Of a stretch of 64,000 nucleotides of DNA, positions 54,226-62,900 are shown one piece after another; within the stretch, counting starts at the first letter, position 1; every line of letters starts with the position of its first letter. The notes beneath the pieces were generated by a model that ran no database searches, was not told the DNA's origin, and saw nothing but the letters and a program-made list of their open reading frames with translations. Source of the stretch: Bacteroidales bacterium UBA7258 (lineage in GTDB: Bacteria > Bacteroidota > Bacteroidia > Bacteroidales > UBA932); NCBI GenBank assembly GCA_002472565.1, contig DKSK01000012.1:43044-107043 (forward strand), given 5' to 3'. The position numbers were made by a program, and so were the translations under genes.

Positions 54226-57078
54226 ATGCGCATTGATTGGACTTCATTGTCTATGATTGGATTCTTTTTCGCTATCCTCATGACGGTTGGCGTGGCGTCT
54301 CCCCAGCCCGCTTCCGCCAAGGAAAGGGCTTTCCGCATCGGTGTCTCTCAGTGCAGCGATGACGAGTGGAGGCAGTCGGCAAACTACGGCATGCTGCAGG
54401 AGGCGACCTATTACGGCTACGACATCACCTTCCGCTCCGCCAACGACGACGCGCAGACCCAGATAAATGACATCAAAAAGCTGGTGGACAGCGGAATAGA
54501 CCTGCTGATCGTTTCGCCGGTCGAATCTTCACTGCTGACCCCGATAGTGACCGAGGTCTACCAGTCCGGGCTGCCCGTCATCCTCTACGACAGGACCACG
54601 GACAATGACCAGTACACCGCATTCATCGGGGCAGACAACTACGAAATCGGGCATATCGCCGGGGAGTACCTCAACTCGGCCTTGTCCGGCAAGGGAGACA
54701 TCCTCGTCATCCGAGGGACTCCGGGGTCGAGCGCCGACCAGCAGCGCTACCGAGGCTTCATGGATGTGGTTCGCTACATCAAGGGGATACGCATCACTGA
54801 CGAGCTGAACGGGAACTTCACGAAGAACGACGCCCTCTCCCAGGTGTCGGCATACATCGAATCGATAGATTCCTCCTTCCGGGTCGACGCGATCTATTCC
54901 CTCAACGACAGGATGGCCGAAGGGGCCCTGAACGCCTTCATGGAGCATGGCGATTCGACCAGGCCGGTCATGATAGGGACGGACGCCCAGATTTCGGGTC
55001 TGGAGGATGTCGTGTCCGGAAGGCTCGACGCCACCATCATGTACCCGAACGGGAGCAGCGACGTCATCGACCTGGCACGCAACATCTTGCTGGGCAAGCC
55101 TTTCTCGAAGGACAACAAGCTGAGCACCTACCTCGTCGACAGGTCGAACGCGAGGATGCTCTTGTCCCAAGCCAGGCAGATAGACGAGAAGCGGGAGCAG
55201 CTCGACGAGCTGACGAAGCGCGTCAACAAGTTCAGCGAGCAGAACGGCCGCCAGGCCCTTATGCTCGAAATCTGCGTCGTCTTGTTGGGACTCGTCCTCA
55301 TCCTCCTCTACATGATGAGGAAGAGCGTTGCGCAGAGGACAAAGCTCAACGACAAGCTCAACGTCCAGAATGAGGACATGAAGAGACAGGTCGAGACCCT
55401 GGAGCAGCAGAAGAAGGAACTGGTCGTCCTGTCCCATAAGCTGGAGCAGACCACGCAGGCGAAGATCTCCTTCTTCACGAACATTTCCCACGAATTCAAG
55501 ACCCCTCTTTCGCTCATCAGCGGCCCGATCGAGGACCTGGAGAAGATGAAGGGCCTGCCTCCCGAGGCCGGTCCGAAAATCGACATCCTCAAGAGGAACA
55601 ACAGCAAGCTTTCCAGGCTGATAAACGAGCTGCTGGATTTCAGGGCGGTCGAAACGGGCAACGTCTCGGTCAACTATTCCACCGGCGACATAAAGGTCTT
55701 CCTCGGCGACATCATCAAGATGTTCGACAACGTCGTGAAAAGCAGGAACCTGAATTTCTCCTATCTGACAGAGGGAGACGATTTCACCCTGCCATTCGAC
55801 CCGGTGAAGATGGAGAAGATATTCACGAATCTCCTGTCAAACGCCTTCAACCATGTAGACCGGCAGGGGACGATCGTCGTGAGGCTCAAGGTCCAGGGCG
55901 ATGAAACCCGGCACATCTTGCTATCGGTCTTCAACAGCGGGTCATACATCTCCCCGGAGCAGAGGCCGAAGATCTTCCGACAGTTCTATACTCTCGACAA
56001 GGAGCAGAAGGGGACGGGCATCGGCCTGGCCCTCGTCGCGGATCTCGTCAACCTTCTCCAGGGCAGCCTGGACCTGGAAAGCGACAAGGACAAGGGGACG
56101 ACCTTCACGGTGGACATCCCGATAGAAAAGAGCCTCATCACCGACAGCACCCTTGACAACGCCAACTATCAGTACAATTTCGCGAGGCTCAAGTACGACA
56201 CCATCGGCGAACAGAACGACAGGTCCGGCGTCTATGACGAGGCCTACAAGGGGACCCTCCCGGTCGCACTGGTCATCGAGGACAACGTCGACATGCGCCA
56301 GTACCTGTCCAGCGTCCTCTCCTCCGAGTACCATGTGATGCTTGCAAGGGACGGCGAGGTCGGGGTGAAAAAGGCCGAGCTATACAAGCCCGACATCATC
56401 ATCTGCGACATAATGATGCCTGTGAAAGACGGGTATGAGGTCTGCAAGGAGCTGAGCGCGAACCAGCAGCTGGCCAGCATCCCGATAATCCTCCTGACGG
56501 CCTGCTCCATGGAGGAGCAGAAGGTCAAGGGCTATGAGAGCGGCGCCGCCGGCTACCTCCAGAAGCCTTTCAGCGTGGCGACACTCAAGGCCATGATGAA
56601 GTCCCTGAGGGAGAAAGCCAAGATAGCCGACGACGCCCTTTCGGAGACCCTCATCCCCAACATGCCGAAGGACCAGTTGTCGTCCGCCTCTGTGAAGCTG
56701 CTAGAAAGCATCGAGGCCTACGTGGACAGGCACCTGTCCGAGGAGATCAGCATCGACGACATGATAACCGAGCTCGGTTTCTCGAAGTCCAAATTCTACA
56801 GGGACATAAAGGAGGCCTCTGGCGAATACTCCATAACGGACATAGTCAATCTCGCCAGGCTCAGGAAGGCCATCAAGATAATGGCCTCCGGGGAGAAGAA
56901 CGTCTCCGAGACCGCCTTCATGTGCGGCTTCTCATCGGCCTCCTACTTCACCAGGATTTTCCGCAAATACTACGGCGACACGCCGAAAAACTACATGAAG
57001 ATGCGCTTCTCCGCTCCGGCGCCGGCTGACTCCGGCGAGAGTTCCCAGCCCGAGGCCGATGCCTCAAATGAACTCTAG
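54226..57078 (+). CDS. Hybrid two-component regulator (HTCS) with periplasmic sugar-binding-protein sensor
   Basis: 950 residues on one chain. After an N-terminal membrane/signal segment (about 8-30) comes a periplasmic type I binding-protein domain (about 35-310: RIGVSQCSDDEWRQS, GIDLLIVSPVESS, VILYDRTT, IGADNYEIGHIAGEYL). A second membrane helix lies at about 343-363 and a coiled coil follows. The histidine kinase has His422 in NISHEFKTPLSL and the GTGIGLALV G-box. The receiver has Asp728 in CDIMMPVKDG; an AraC-type HTH ends the protein. This sensor type is known from the fructose-sensing BT1754. It has its own promoter and probably activates the 44-54 kb operon. Confidence 0.92.
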   Translation: MRIDWTSLSMIGFFFAILMTVGVASPQPASAKERAFRIGVSQCSDDEWRQSANYGMLQEATYYGYDITFRSANDDAQTQINDIKKLVDSGIDLLIVSPVESSLLTPIVTEVYQSGLPVILYDRTTDNDQYTAFIGADNYEIGHIAGEYLNSALSGKGDILVIRGTPGSSADQQRYRGFMDVVRYIKGIRITDELNGNFTKNDALSQVSAYIESIDSSFRVDAIYSLNDRMAEGALNAFMEHGDSTRPVMIGTDAQISGLEDVVSGRLDATIMYPNGSSDVIDLARNILLGKPFSKDNKLSTYLVDRSNARMLLSQARQIDEKREQLDELTKRVNKFSEQNGRQALMLEICVVLLGLVLILLYMMRKSVAQRTKLNDKLNVQNEDMKRQVETLEQQKKELVVLSHKLEQTTQAKISFFTNISHEFKTPLSLISGPIEDLEKMKGLPPEAGPKIDILKRNNSKLSRLINELLDFRAVETGNVSVNYSTGDIKVFLGDIIKMFDNVVKSRNLNFSYLTEGDDFTLPFDPVKMEKIFTNLLSNAFNHVDRQGTIVVRLKVQGDETRHILLSVFNSGSYISPEQRPKIFRQFYTLDKEQKGTGIGLALVADLVNLLQGSLDLESDKDKGTTFTVDIPIEKSLITDSTLDNANYQYNFARLKYDTIGEQNDRSGVYDEAYKGTLPVALVIEDNVDMRQYLSSVLSSEYHVMLARDGEVGVKKAELYKPDIIICDIMMPVKDGYEVCKELSANQQLASIPIILLTACSMEEQKVKGYESGAAGYLQKPFSVATLKAMMKSLREKAKIADDALSETLIPNMPKDQLSSASVKLLESIEAYVDRHLSEEISIDDMITELGFSKSKFYRDIKEASGEYSITDIVNLARLRKAIKIMASGEKNVSETAFMCGFSSASYFTRIFRKYYGDTPKNYMKMRFSAPAPADSGESSQPEADASNEL

Positions 57079-57198
57079 CGAGCCGTTCTCGATGCACACC
57101 TCAAACAGCGGACGGGACTAGCGCCTGTGGTTCCAGAAGTTGATAGTCAGAAAAATCATGAAATGAGTGTTTTTTGCATGATTCTCATTGTAGTTTAT

Positions 57199-57206
57199 TA
57201 TATTTA
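57199..57206 (+). promoter_or_regulatory. Possible -7 box of the McrB-like gene
   Basis: TATATTTA, one mismatch from TAnnTTTG, with TTTG (57173-57176) 22 nt upstream, slightly longer than usual spacing. ATG follows 33 nt downstream. The surrounding sequence has nested inverted repeats (AATCATG/CATGATT and AATGAG/CTCATT). Confidence 0.35.
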
Positions 57207-57238
57207 CTTGTGGGATTCAGACTATTAACCAATGAGAT

Positions 57239-57850
57239 ATGAACGGATTGAAAATAGGTGAAGTAATTGAAGACGGGAATGCCAAGCTTACCATAGTGGA
57301 TAAGGACAGGCTTTGCTATTTGGTGAAATCGGAGTCTAAAGGGGCTGTAGGATTGCGCACATTATCCAGGGACCTGATTAAAGAGTATGTCCGATTTCTC
57401 CAGACTCATCATGATGCTACGCCGGATGATGTCAGAAATGCATTAAAAGGCAAATCGGACATTGACAAATACGAATACGGATACACCAGTACGTTGACAA
57501 TCCTTGCCAAATACTTGATTGAAAAAGGCGTCGGTGAAGATTCCAAAGAAGGGGTCGGCCTTCCTTATCAGCTTATCTTTTACGGAGCTCCCGGAACGGG
57601 AAAGTCATTCGCCATCAAAAAATATATGAGGAAGAGTGCTGTTCCTGAAGACAATATTTTCTTGACTCCCCACCTTTCTGCGCCGCCACCTCTATCTCCC
57701 CGCTCTTTTCCCCTCTCCCTTGCCACCATCCCCGTCCCCGTCGCCTTCCCCTTCGTATGCAAGCCATTTTGTAATCCATTGATACACAGTAGCTTCGAAA
57801 TTGGTTTGCACATTGCCCACCCGTTTTCGGAGTCGCTATGTGCAAGCTAA
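57239..57850 (+). pseudogene. Truncated McrB-like AAA+ GTPase, N-terminal fragment
   Basis: The first ~140 residues read as a real protein: an N-terminal region, then LPYQLIFYGAPGTGKSFAIKKYM with the Walker A of McrB-type AAA+ proteins, ending near EDNIF (about 57661). Intact relatives continue with an RTTFHPDxxY-type segment and about 300 more residues including Walker B. Here the frame passes at once into a Pro/Ser-rich low-complexity tail encoded by a pyrimidine-rich tract and stops at 57850. So the nucleotide-binding core is lost, and no mcrC follows. It is best read as a remnant of a modification-dependent restriction gene cut by an insertion or deletion. Confidence 0.75.
57663..57760 (+). 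other. Pyrimidine-rich tract at the McrB breakpoint
   Basis: Plus strand is almost entirely C and T with short CCCC/CTCTCCC runs. Its reverse complement (containing GAGGTGGCGGCGCAG) resembles the purine-rich stretch at 57975-58040 (GGGTGGTGGCGCGG), so the repeat array between them is flanked by imperfect inverted sequences. Confidence 0.5.
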
Positions 57851-57978
57851 AAATGGAGGCGCTGATTATCAACCACTTAGAAAAGACCTTGCACATGGTG
57901 GGCCTCAAAACGGTGTCAGGATGTGCAAGCTTTAAAAATACCCCTTGAGTATCAGATGGTTACGAACAGGCTTGCACA
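57806..57978 (+). repeat. 83-bp-period array of palindromic 40-bp elements
   Basis: Two 40-bp elements, 57806-57845 and 57889-57928, each have identical 8-bp arms TTGCACAT and ATGTGCAA. The second contains AAAACGG at offset 18 and the first has its reverse complement (CCGTTTT) at the mirror position. A third half-element (TTGCACA) starts at 57972. The three starts are exactly 83 bp apart. The 43-nt spacers also align (both begin GCT and share TGA, TATCA and TTA at the same offsets). A degraded copy may lie at 57723-57805 (GTATGCAAGC in phase). No protein-coding frame fits an 83-bp period. Confidence 0.75.
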
Positions 57979-58039
57979 GGGTGGTGGCGCGGGGAGGTGA
58001 GGAGCGAGCGAAGGTGAGGGACGGTGAGGGAAGGGGACG

Positions 58040-58074
58040 AAAAAATGAGGGCGTGCCGGTTGGGGCATGCCCTC
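58040..58074 (-). terminator. Intrinsic terminator of the second SusC/SusD operon
   Basis: On the minus strand, arms GAGGGCATGCC and GGCACGCCCTC (one A-C mismatch) around a 6-nt loop are followed by A and six T residues, 55 nt beyond the susD stop. Confidence 0.88.
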
Positions 58075-58128
58075 TGAGGGGTGGGCGACGAGGCGCCAGT
58101 GGCGGCTGCTGCGGCCGAGAACTGGCGG

Positions 58129-59943
58129 CTACCAGCCGTTGTTTTGGGTGAGGTTCTTGTTCTCGGAGAGGGCGCGAGGAGGTATCGGGTAGAGGTACTT
58201 CTTGTCGGACCAGGTGTACTTCGCGACGAGGGCGGTGTTCGGCAGGATGTAGCCGTGGTCGCCCTCTGAGAGCTTGTGCCCGGCCGCGGCCTTGAGGTCG
58301 AGGACCGAGAAGCCCGGCTTCTCCTTCACGGTGGCGGAGACGTAGTTCTCCGCCTTTCCGTCCCGGTTGAGGTCAAGCTCCGTCTCCGTGGCCGGAATCC
58401 AGATCCCGGTCTTCTGGCGGACCAGGAGCTCGCCCATGTTCCAGCGGCGGATGTCGTTCTGCCTCTGGTTCTCCATGGTCAGCTCGATCCCCCTCTCGCG
58501 GCGCACCTCGAGGATGTACTTGTCGGTCACCTTCCCGTCGAAGTACTTGACCATGTAAGGGTCCGCCTTCGTAGGGTAGATGCTCTTCACCCCGGCCCTC
58601 TCGCGCAGAAGCTTGATGGTCTTGTTCCATACCGCCTCGGTCATCTCGCCGAGCTCCGCCTTCGCCTCGGCCTCGTTGAGGAGAACCTCGGCGTAGCGCA
58701 TCAGAGGCACGTCGGAGGCGGTCACGTCGTTGATGGCGTCCTTGATGTAGTCCGTCAGGTACTTGACCGGCTGGTACCCCGTCCTGGCGTAGACGAGGTC
58801 CGGGGCACCCCACTTGGTGTCGCCGTCGGCGCGGGTGAATCCCGGCGTGCGCATGGTCTGGGCCATCCTGAGGTCCCTGTCCTTGCACTCGTCGTAGAAC
58901 TCGACCTTGTAGTAGTCGGGGTACTTCGTGGTGAACGGCGTGCCGTCCCTCATCAGGTATGTCATCACGAAGTCCCTGTTGAAGGAGTACTGTGCGTGCT
59001 GGGCGTTGATGAAGTAGTCGTTGATGGAGAACTCCTGGTTAACGGCGTTGAGGGAGAGGTCGTAGTCCCTCGCCCAGATGAATTCCGTGCCGGAGTACTT
59101 GCCGACGGCGTCCTCGTTCGCGAACATGTCGCGGTACTGCGTTGCGCGGTTGGAAGGGTCGTCCGCAAGCCTGTAGACGCCCGATTCCATTATCTTCTCG
59201 GACGCGTCCACGCACTGCCTGAGGTAGTACTCGCTCTCGTCGGCCGTCCAAGCCTTGCCCGTGGTCGGGTCGGTCGCGTGGTATTTCCTGTACGTGCCCT
59301 CATAGAGGCAGAAGCGCGACTTGAGGGCGAGCGCCACGTACTTGTGGATGTAGGAGGCGCGGTCGCGGTAGGATGCGTCGTCGGAGCAGTGCTCGCAGGC
59401 GTAGTCGAGGTCTTCGAGTATCTTGTGGCAGACCTCCTCGCGGGAATCCCTCGCCTTGTAGAGGTCAGGGTCGTCGTTGGACAGGCTCTTCGTGTAGTAA
59501 GGCACTGCACCGAAGGTCTTCAGCTTCTCGAAGTAGAAGAGCGCGCGGAAGAAGCGGCCCACCCCCTCGTAGTGGTCGAGGACCGCCTCGGAGCAGTCCG
59601 CCTTCCTCATGTTGTCGAGGTAGAAGTTGATGGAGCGGAGGCTGGCCCAGTCGGAGGTCGACCAGCCGGTCCCGTTCTCGGCGGTGTAGGCGTCGGTGTA
59701 GAAGAGGTAGGACCCGTCCCAGCTCTGTGTGTCGCTGTAGGCGTCGCCCCCGATGAATGACATTATCGGGGTCGCGTAGTCACGGATGAAGCCGTTTGTG
59801 TATATCTTGAGCGACGCCTCGTTGGAGAAGTATTCGTCGCTGTTTATCTTGTTCGTGTTCTCTTCGGTCAGGAAGTCGTTGCAGGACGTCCCGGCCAGGA
59901 TCGCCAGACACAGGGCCGTCACGATGGATATGTGTGTTTTCAT
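58129..59943 (-). CDS. SusD/RagB-like surface glycan-binding lipoprotein (second pair)
   Basis: 604 residues from the ATG at 59943. An ATG at 59955, immediately after the susC stop (TAAATG), is the alternative and adds four residues. Signal peptide with Cys21 (ILAGTSC) and SusD features: CNDFLTEENTNKINSDEYFSN, RFFRALFYFEKLKTFGAVPYYTKSL, MRYAEVLLNEAEAKAELGE, RRERGIELTMENQRQNDIRRW and the C-terminal LYPIPPRALSENKNLTQNNGW. The codon use is extremely GC-rich at third positions, which creates a 494-codon open frame on the other strand. No enzyme gene accompanies this pair in the window. Confidence 0.94.
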   Translation of the reverse strand: MKTHISIVTALCLAILAGTSCNDFLTEENTNKINSDEYFSNEASLKIYTNGFIRDYATPIMSFIGGDAYSDTQSWDGSYLFYTDAYTAENGTGWSTSDWASLRSINFYLDNMRKADCSEAVLDHYEGVGRFFRALFYFEKLKTFGAVPYYTKSLSNDDPDLYKARDSREEVCHKILEDLDYACEHCSDDASYRDRASYIHKYVALALKSRFCLYEGTYRKYHATDPTTGKAWTADESEYYLRQCVDASEKIMESGVYRLADDPSNRATQYRDMFANEDAVGKYSGTEFIWARDYDLSLNAVNQEFSINDYFINAQHAQYSFNRDFVMTYLMRDGTPFTTKYPDYYKVEFYDECKDRDLRMAQTMRTPGFTRADGDTKWGAPDLVYARTGYQPVKYLTDYIKDAINDVTASDVPLMRYAEVLLNEAEAKAELGEMTEAVWNKTIKLLRERAGVKSIYPTKADPYMVKYFDGKVTDKYILEVRRERGIELTMENQRQNDIRRWNMGELLVRQKTGIWIPATETELDLNRDGKAENYVSATVKEKPGFSVLDLKAAAGHKLSEGDHGYILPNTALVAKYTWSDKKYLYPIPPRALSENKNLTQNNGW

Positions 59944-59955
59944 GGCTTGTCTCAT

Positions 59956-62900
59956 TTAGAAGGTTATGTTTACTCCGAACGTGAAGGACTTGAACAGAGG
60001 ATAGGTGTTGCCCTCCTGCAGGCCGTTGGTGTAGGCGAAGTCCTTGTCGACGCCGAGTCCCTCAGGGTCGAGGTTAGGCCCATGCTTGTGGAGAGGGGTG
60101 AAGCAGAAGAGGTTGTCTCCGTTGAAGTAGACCTTCAGGGCCTGGAGGTGGAGGAACTTGCAGACCTTCTCGTCGAAGCTGTAGTCGACCTGGACGTTCT
60201 TGACCCTCAGGTAGGCGATGTTCTGCATGTACCTCGTGTTCGGGACCTGGAGAGGCAGGTTGAGGTTGCTGCTTCCGTTGGACTGGTAGGTGGAAGGCCT
60301 CGGCCAGTAGGCTGTCTTGTAGTTCAGGCACTCTGATCCGTCTTCGCTCATCTGGGCGACCGAATTTCCATGGAGCTTCATGATGCTCGGTATGAAGTAG
60401 AAGTATGGCCTGGCGTACTTGCCCCAGAAGTATCCGGCGTCGGAGCCGGGGTACCAGTCCTGTTTGCCGACTCCCTGGAGGAAGACCGTGAGCCCGAAGC
60501 CCCTCCAGCTTGCCGAAAGGTTGATTCCGTACATGTAGTGAGGCGAGGAGTCTCCTATTATGCTCATGTCGCCATGGTCGTCAGCCGTGAGGCTTCCGTA
60601 GTTGATGACGTTGTCGCCGTTGAGGTCCTTGACCTTGACCTGGCCCGGACGGGTCACGTAGTCGCTGGACTGCTGGAAGTGCTGGGCGGCATGGCTGTCG
60701 ATGTCGGCCTGGTCCTTGAAGAGGCCTTCGACGGTGTAGCCCCAGATGTCGCCTATGTGCATCCCCTTGTAGTAGGAGTAGTTCTTCCTTATGAAGTTGG
60801 CGTTCGACGAGGCGAGCTGCTTGTTGTCGTTGCCCAGGAACTTCGTGATCTTGGAGTCGTTGTCCCAGAGGGTGCCTTTTACGCTGTACCTGAACGGCTT
60901 GCCTCCAAGGTCGAACTGGTCCCTCCACTGGATGGAGAGTTCCCATCCGTCCGTCTGCATGGTGGCGTAGTTGCCCTTAGGCGCCACGGCTCCATAGACG
61001 GCCGGGAGAGAGGCGCCTGCCGTGTACATGTCGCTGGTGATCCTGCGGTAGAGGTCGCCCGTGAAGGAGAGCCTGCTGTCGAGCAGGTCGAGGTCGAGGC
61101 CGACGTCGTAGGTGGTCGACCTTTCCCATGTCAGCGACGAAGGGATAACCTGTCCGACGGCCGTGTACGAAGGCAGGGAGCCGCCGAGGGCGAGTTCCGT
61201 GGCCTTGCTGATGCCCATCTCGGAGCTGTAGGAATACGGCGCCACGTTTCCGTTGCCCATGGAGCCGACCGACAGGCGGAGCTTTCCGTTGTTGAGTACA
61301 GGCTTCATGAAGCCGAGCCACGGCTCGTCCGAGAACCGCCATCCGAGCGAGCCGGACGGGAAGAAGCCCCATTTGTTGCCAGAAGGGAACTTGGAGGAGC
61401 CGTCGTAGCGGCCGCTGAACTCGGCGAGGTAGCGGCCCAGGTAGCCGTAGTTGAGGCGGAAGAAGGCTCCCGCGTAGGACCACTTGTAGCCGCCGCTCTC
61501 GATGCTGGCCTCCCCGTCCATGAGGTTGAACGAGGTCTTGTCGTAGGTCGTGAATCCATGGCGCGTCATCGTGCGGGTGTTGTACTTCTCCCATTCCGCG
61601 TTCCAGCCGAGGAGGGCCGTAAAGCTGTGTTTGTCACCGAGTTTAGGGGAGAAGGTGAGGTACTCGTTGGTGGACTGGTAGCGGGTGTCGTAATGGATCT
61701 CGGTCATGCCCGAGGTCTCCTGCGAACCCTCCGAGAGGAAGACCCCCGGGTATTTCGAGTAGATCGAAGGGACGTTGAACACCGTCTTGGATATCTCGTT
61801 GGTGAAGTTGTAGGAGTAGTCGGCCTGGAACTTGAGGACGTCCTTGATGATGTCCACGTCGGCGTCGATCTTCTCGCGGATGTAGGTGGTGTTGGATTCC
61901 AGCCTGTTCTTGCCATCCTTGAAGGAGGCGTAGCCGGTCATGGCCGCGGCAGGGGTGTAGGACCCGTCGGGGTTGTACACCGGGGCCATAGGCTGGGCGC
62001 AGTGCTGGAGGTAGCGCTGGAGGGACTGCCCGGAAGGTGTGCGCGGCTGGAGCGAGGTGTTGACCGCGAGCGAGGTGTTGTTCCCTATCTTGAGCCATGG
62101 ACGGACGTAGAGGTTGCCCTTGGCCCTCAGGTCGTACTGCTTGTAGTTCTCGTTGCCGACCTTGTAGATGCCGTCGCTGCCGTAGAAGCGGCCCGAGATG
62201 TAGTAGTCGGCGTTTTCGCCGCCGCCGGACACCGAGAGGTTGTGCTCCGTGGAGCCGTTCCAATCCTTGTAGAACTTCTTGATCCAATCGGTGTTGTCGT
62301 AGTAGGCGTAGCCGAATCCCGGCACGTCGTAGTTCTCCTCGACCTTAGGGAGCGAAGGGTCGGCGTTCCTCCTCTTGATCTCGTTGTAGATCGCCTCGGA
62401 ATACGGGGCCTTGGAGTCGAGGTGGTTGAGGAGCGGCCTGGAGCCGTTGTAATATCCGTTGTAGACGGCCTTCCACCAGTCGAGCCACTGGATGGAGTCG
62501 GTGATGTTGTCGTAGATGACGGTCCTGCGGTTGAAGCTGTAGGAGCCGCTGTAGTTGACGGTAGGGACGCCCTTCTTCGGGCTCTTCGTCGTGATGAGGA
62601 TCACGCCGAAGGCGCCCCTCGCGCCGTAGACCGCCGTGGAGGACGCGTCCTTGAGGACGGAGACGCTCTCGACGTCCTGCGGGTTCACGGAGTTGATGTC
62701 GCCTTCGACTCCGTCGATGAGCACGAGGGAGGAGCCGCCGGCGCCGACGGATGTCGTTCCCCTGACGTTGTAATTGGCCGAATGTGATGGTTTTCCGTCG
62801 GTGAACGAGATGTTGAGGCCGGCGATTTCGCCCTGGAGAGAGCGGGCGAGGTTGTTGGTCGGCCTGTCTTCGAGGACGTCGCTGCCGATCTGGTCGACGG

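Noticed and set aside
57806..57978. CRISPR array
   Set aside because: Only two full copies; the repeats are palindromic with diverged centres, the 43-nt spacers resemble each other, and no cas gene is near.
58276..59760. 494-codon open frame opposite the second susD
   Set aside because: Same cause; composition is Val/Leu/Arg/Gly low complexity and there is no promoter.
60370..62787. 805-codon open frame on the plus strand opposite the second susC
   Set aside because: The SusC frame is unmistakable. The antisense frame is Val/Gly/Arg-rich with no recognisable motif and results from strongly C/G-biased third positions.
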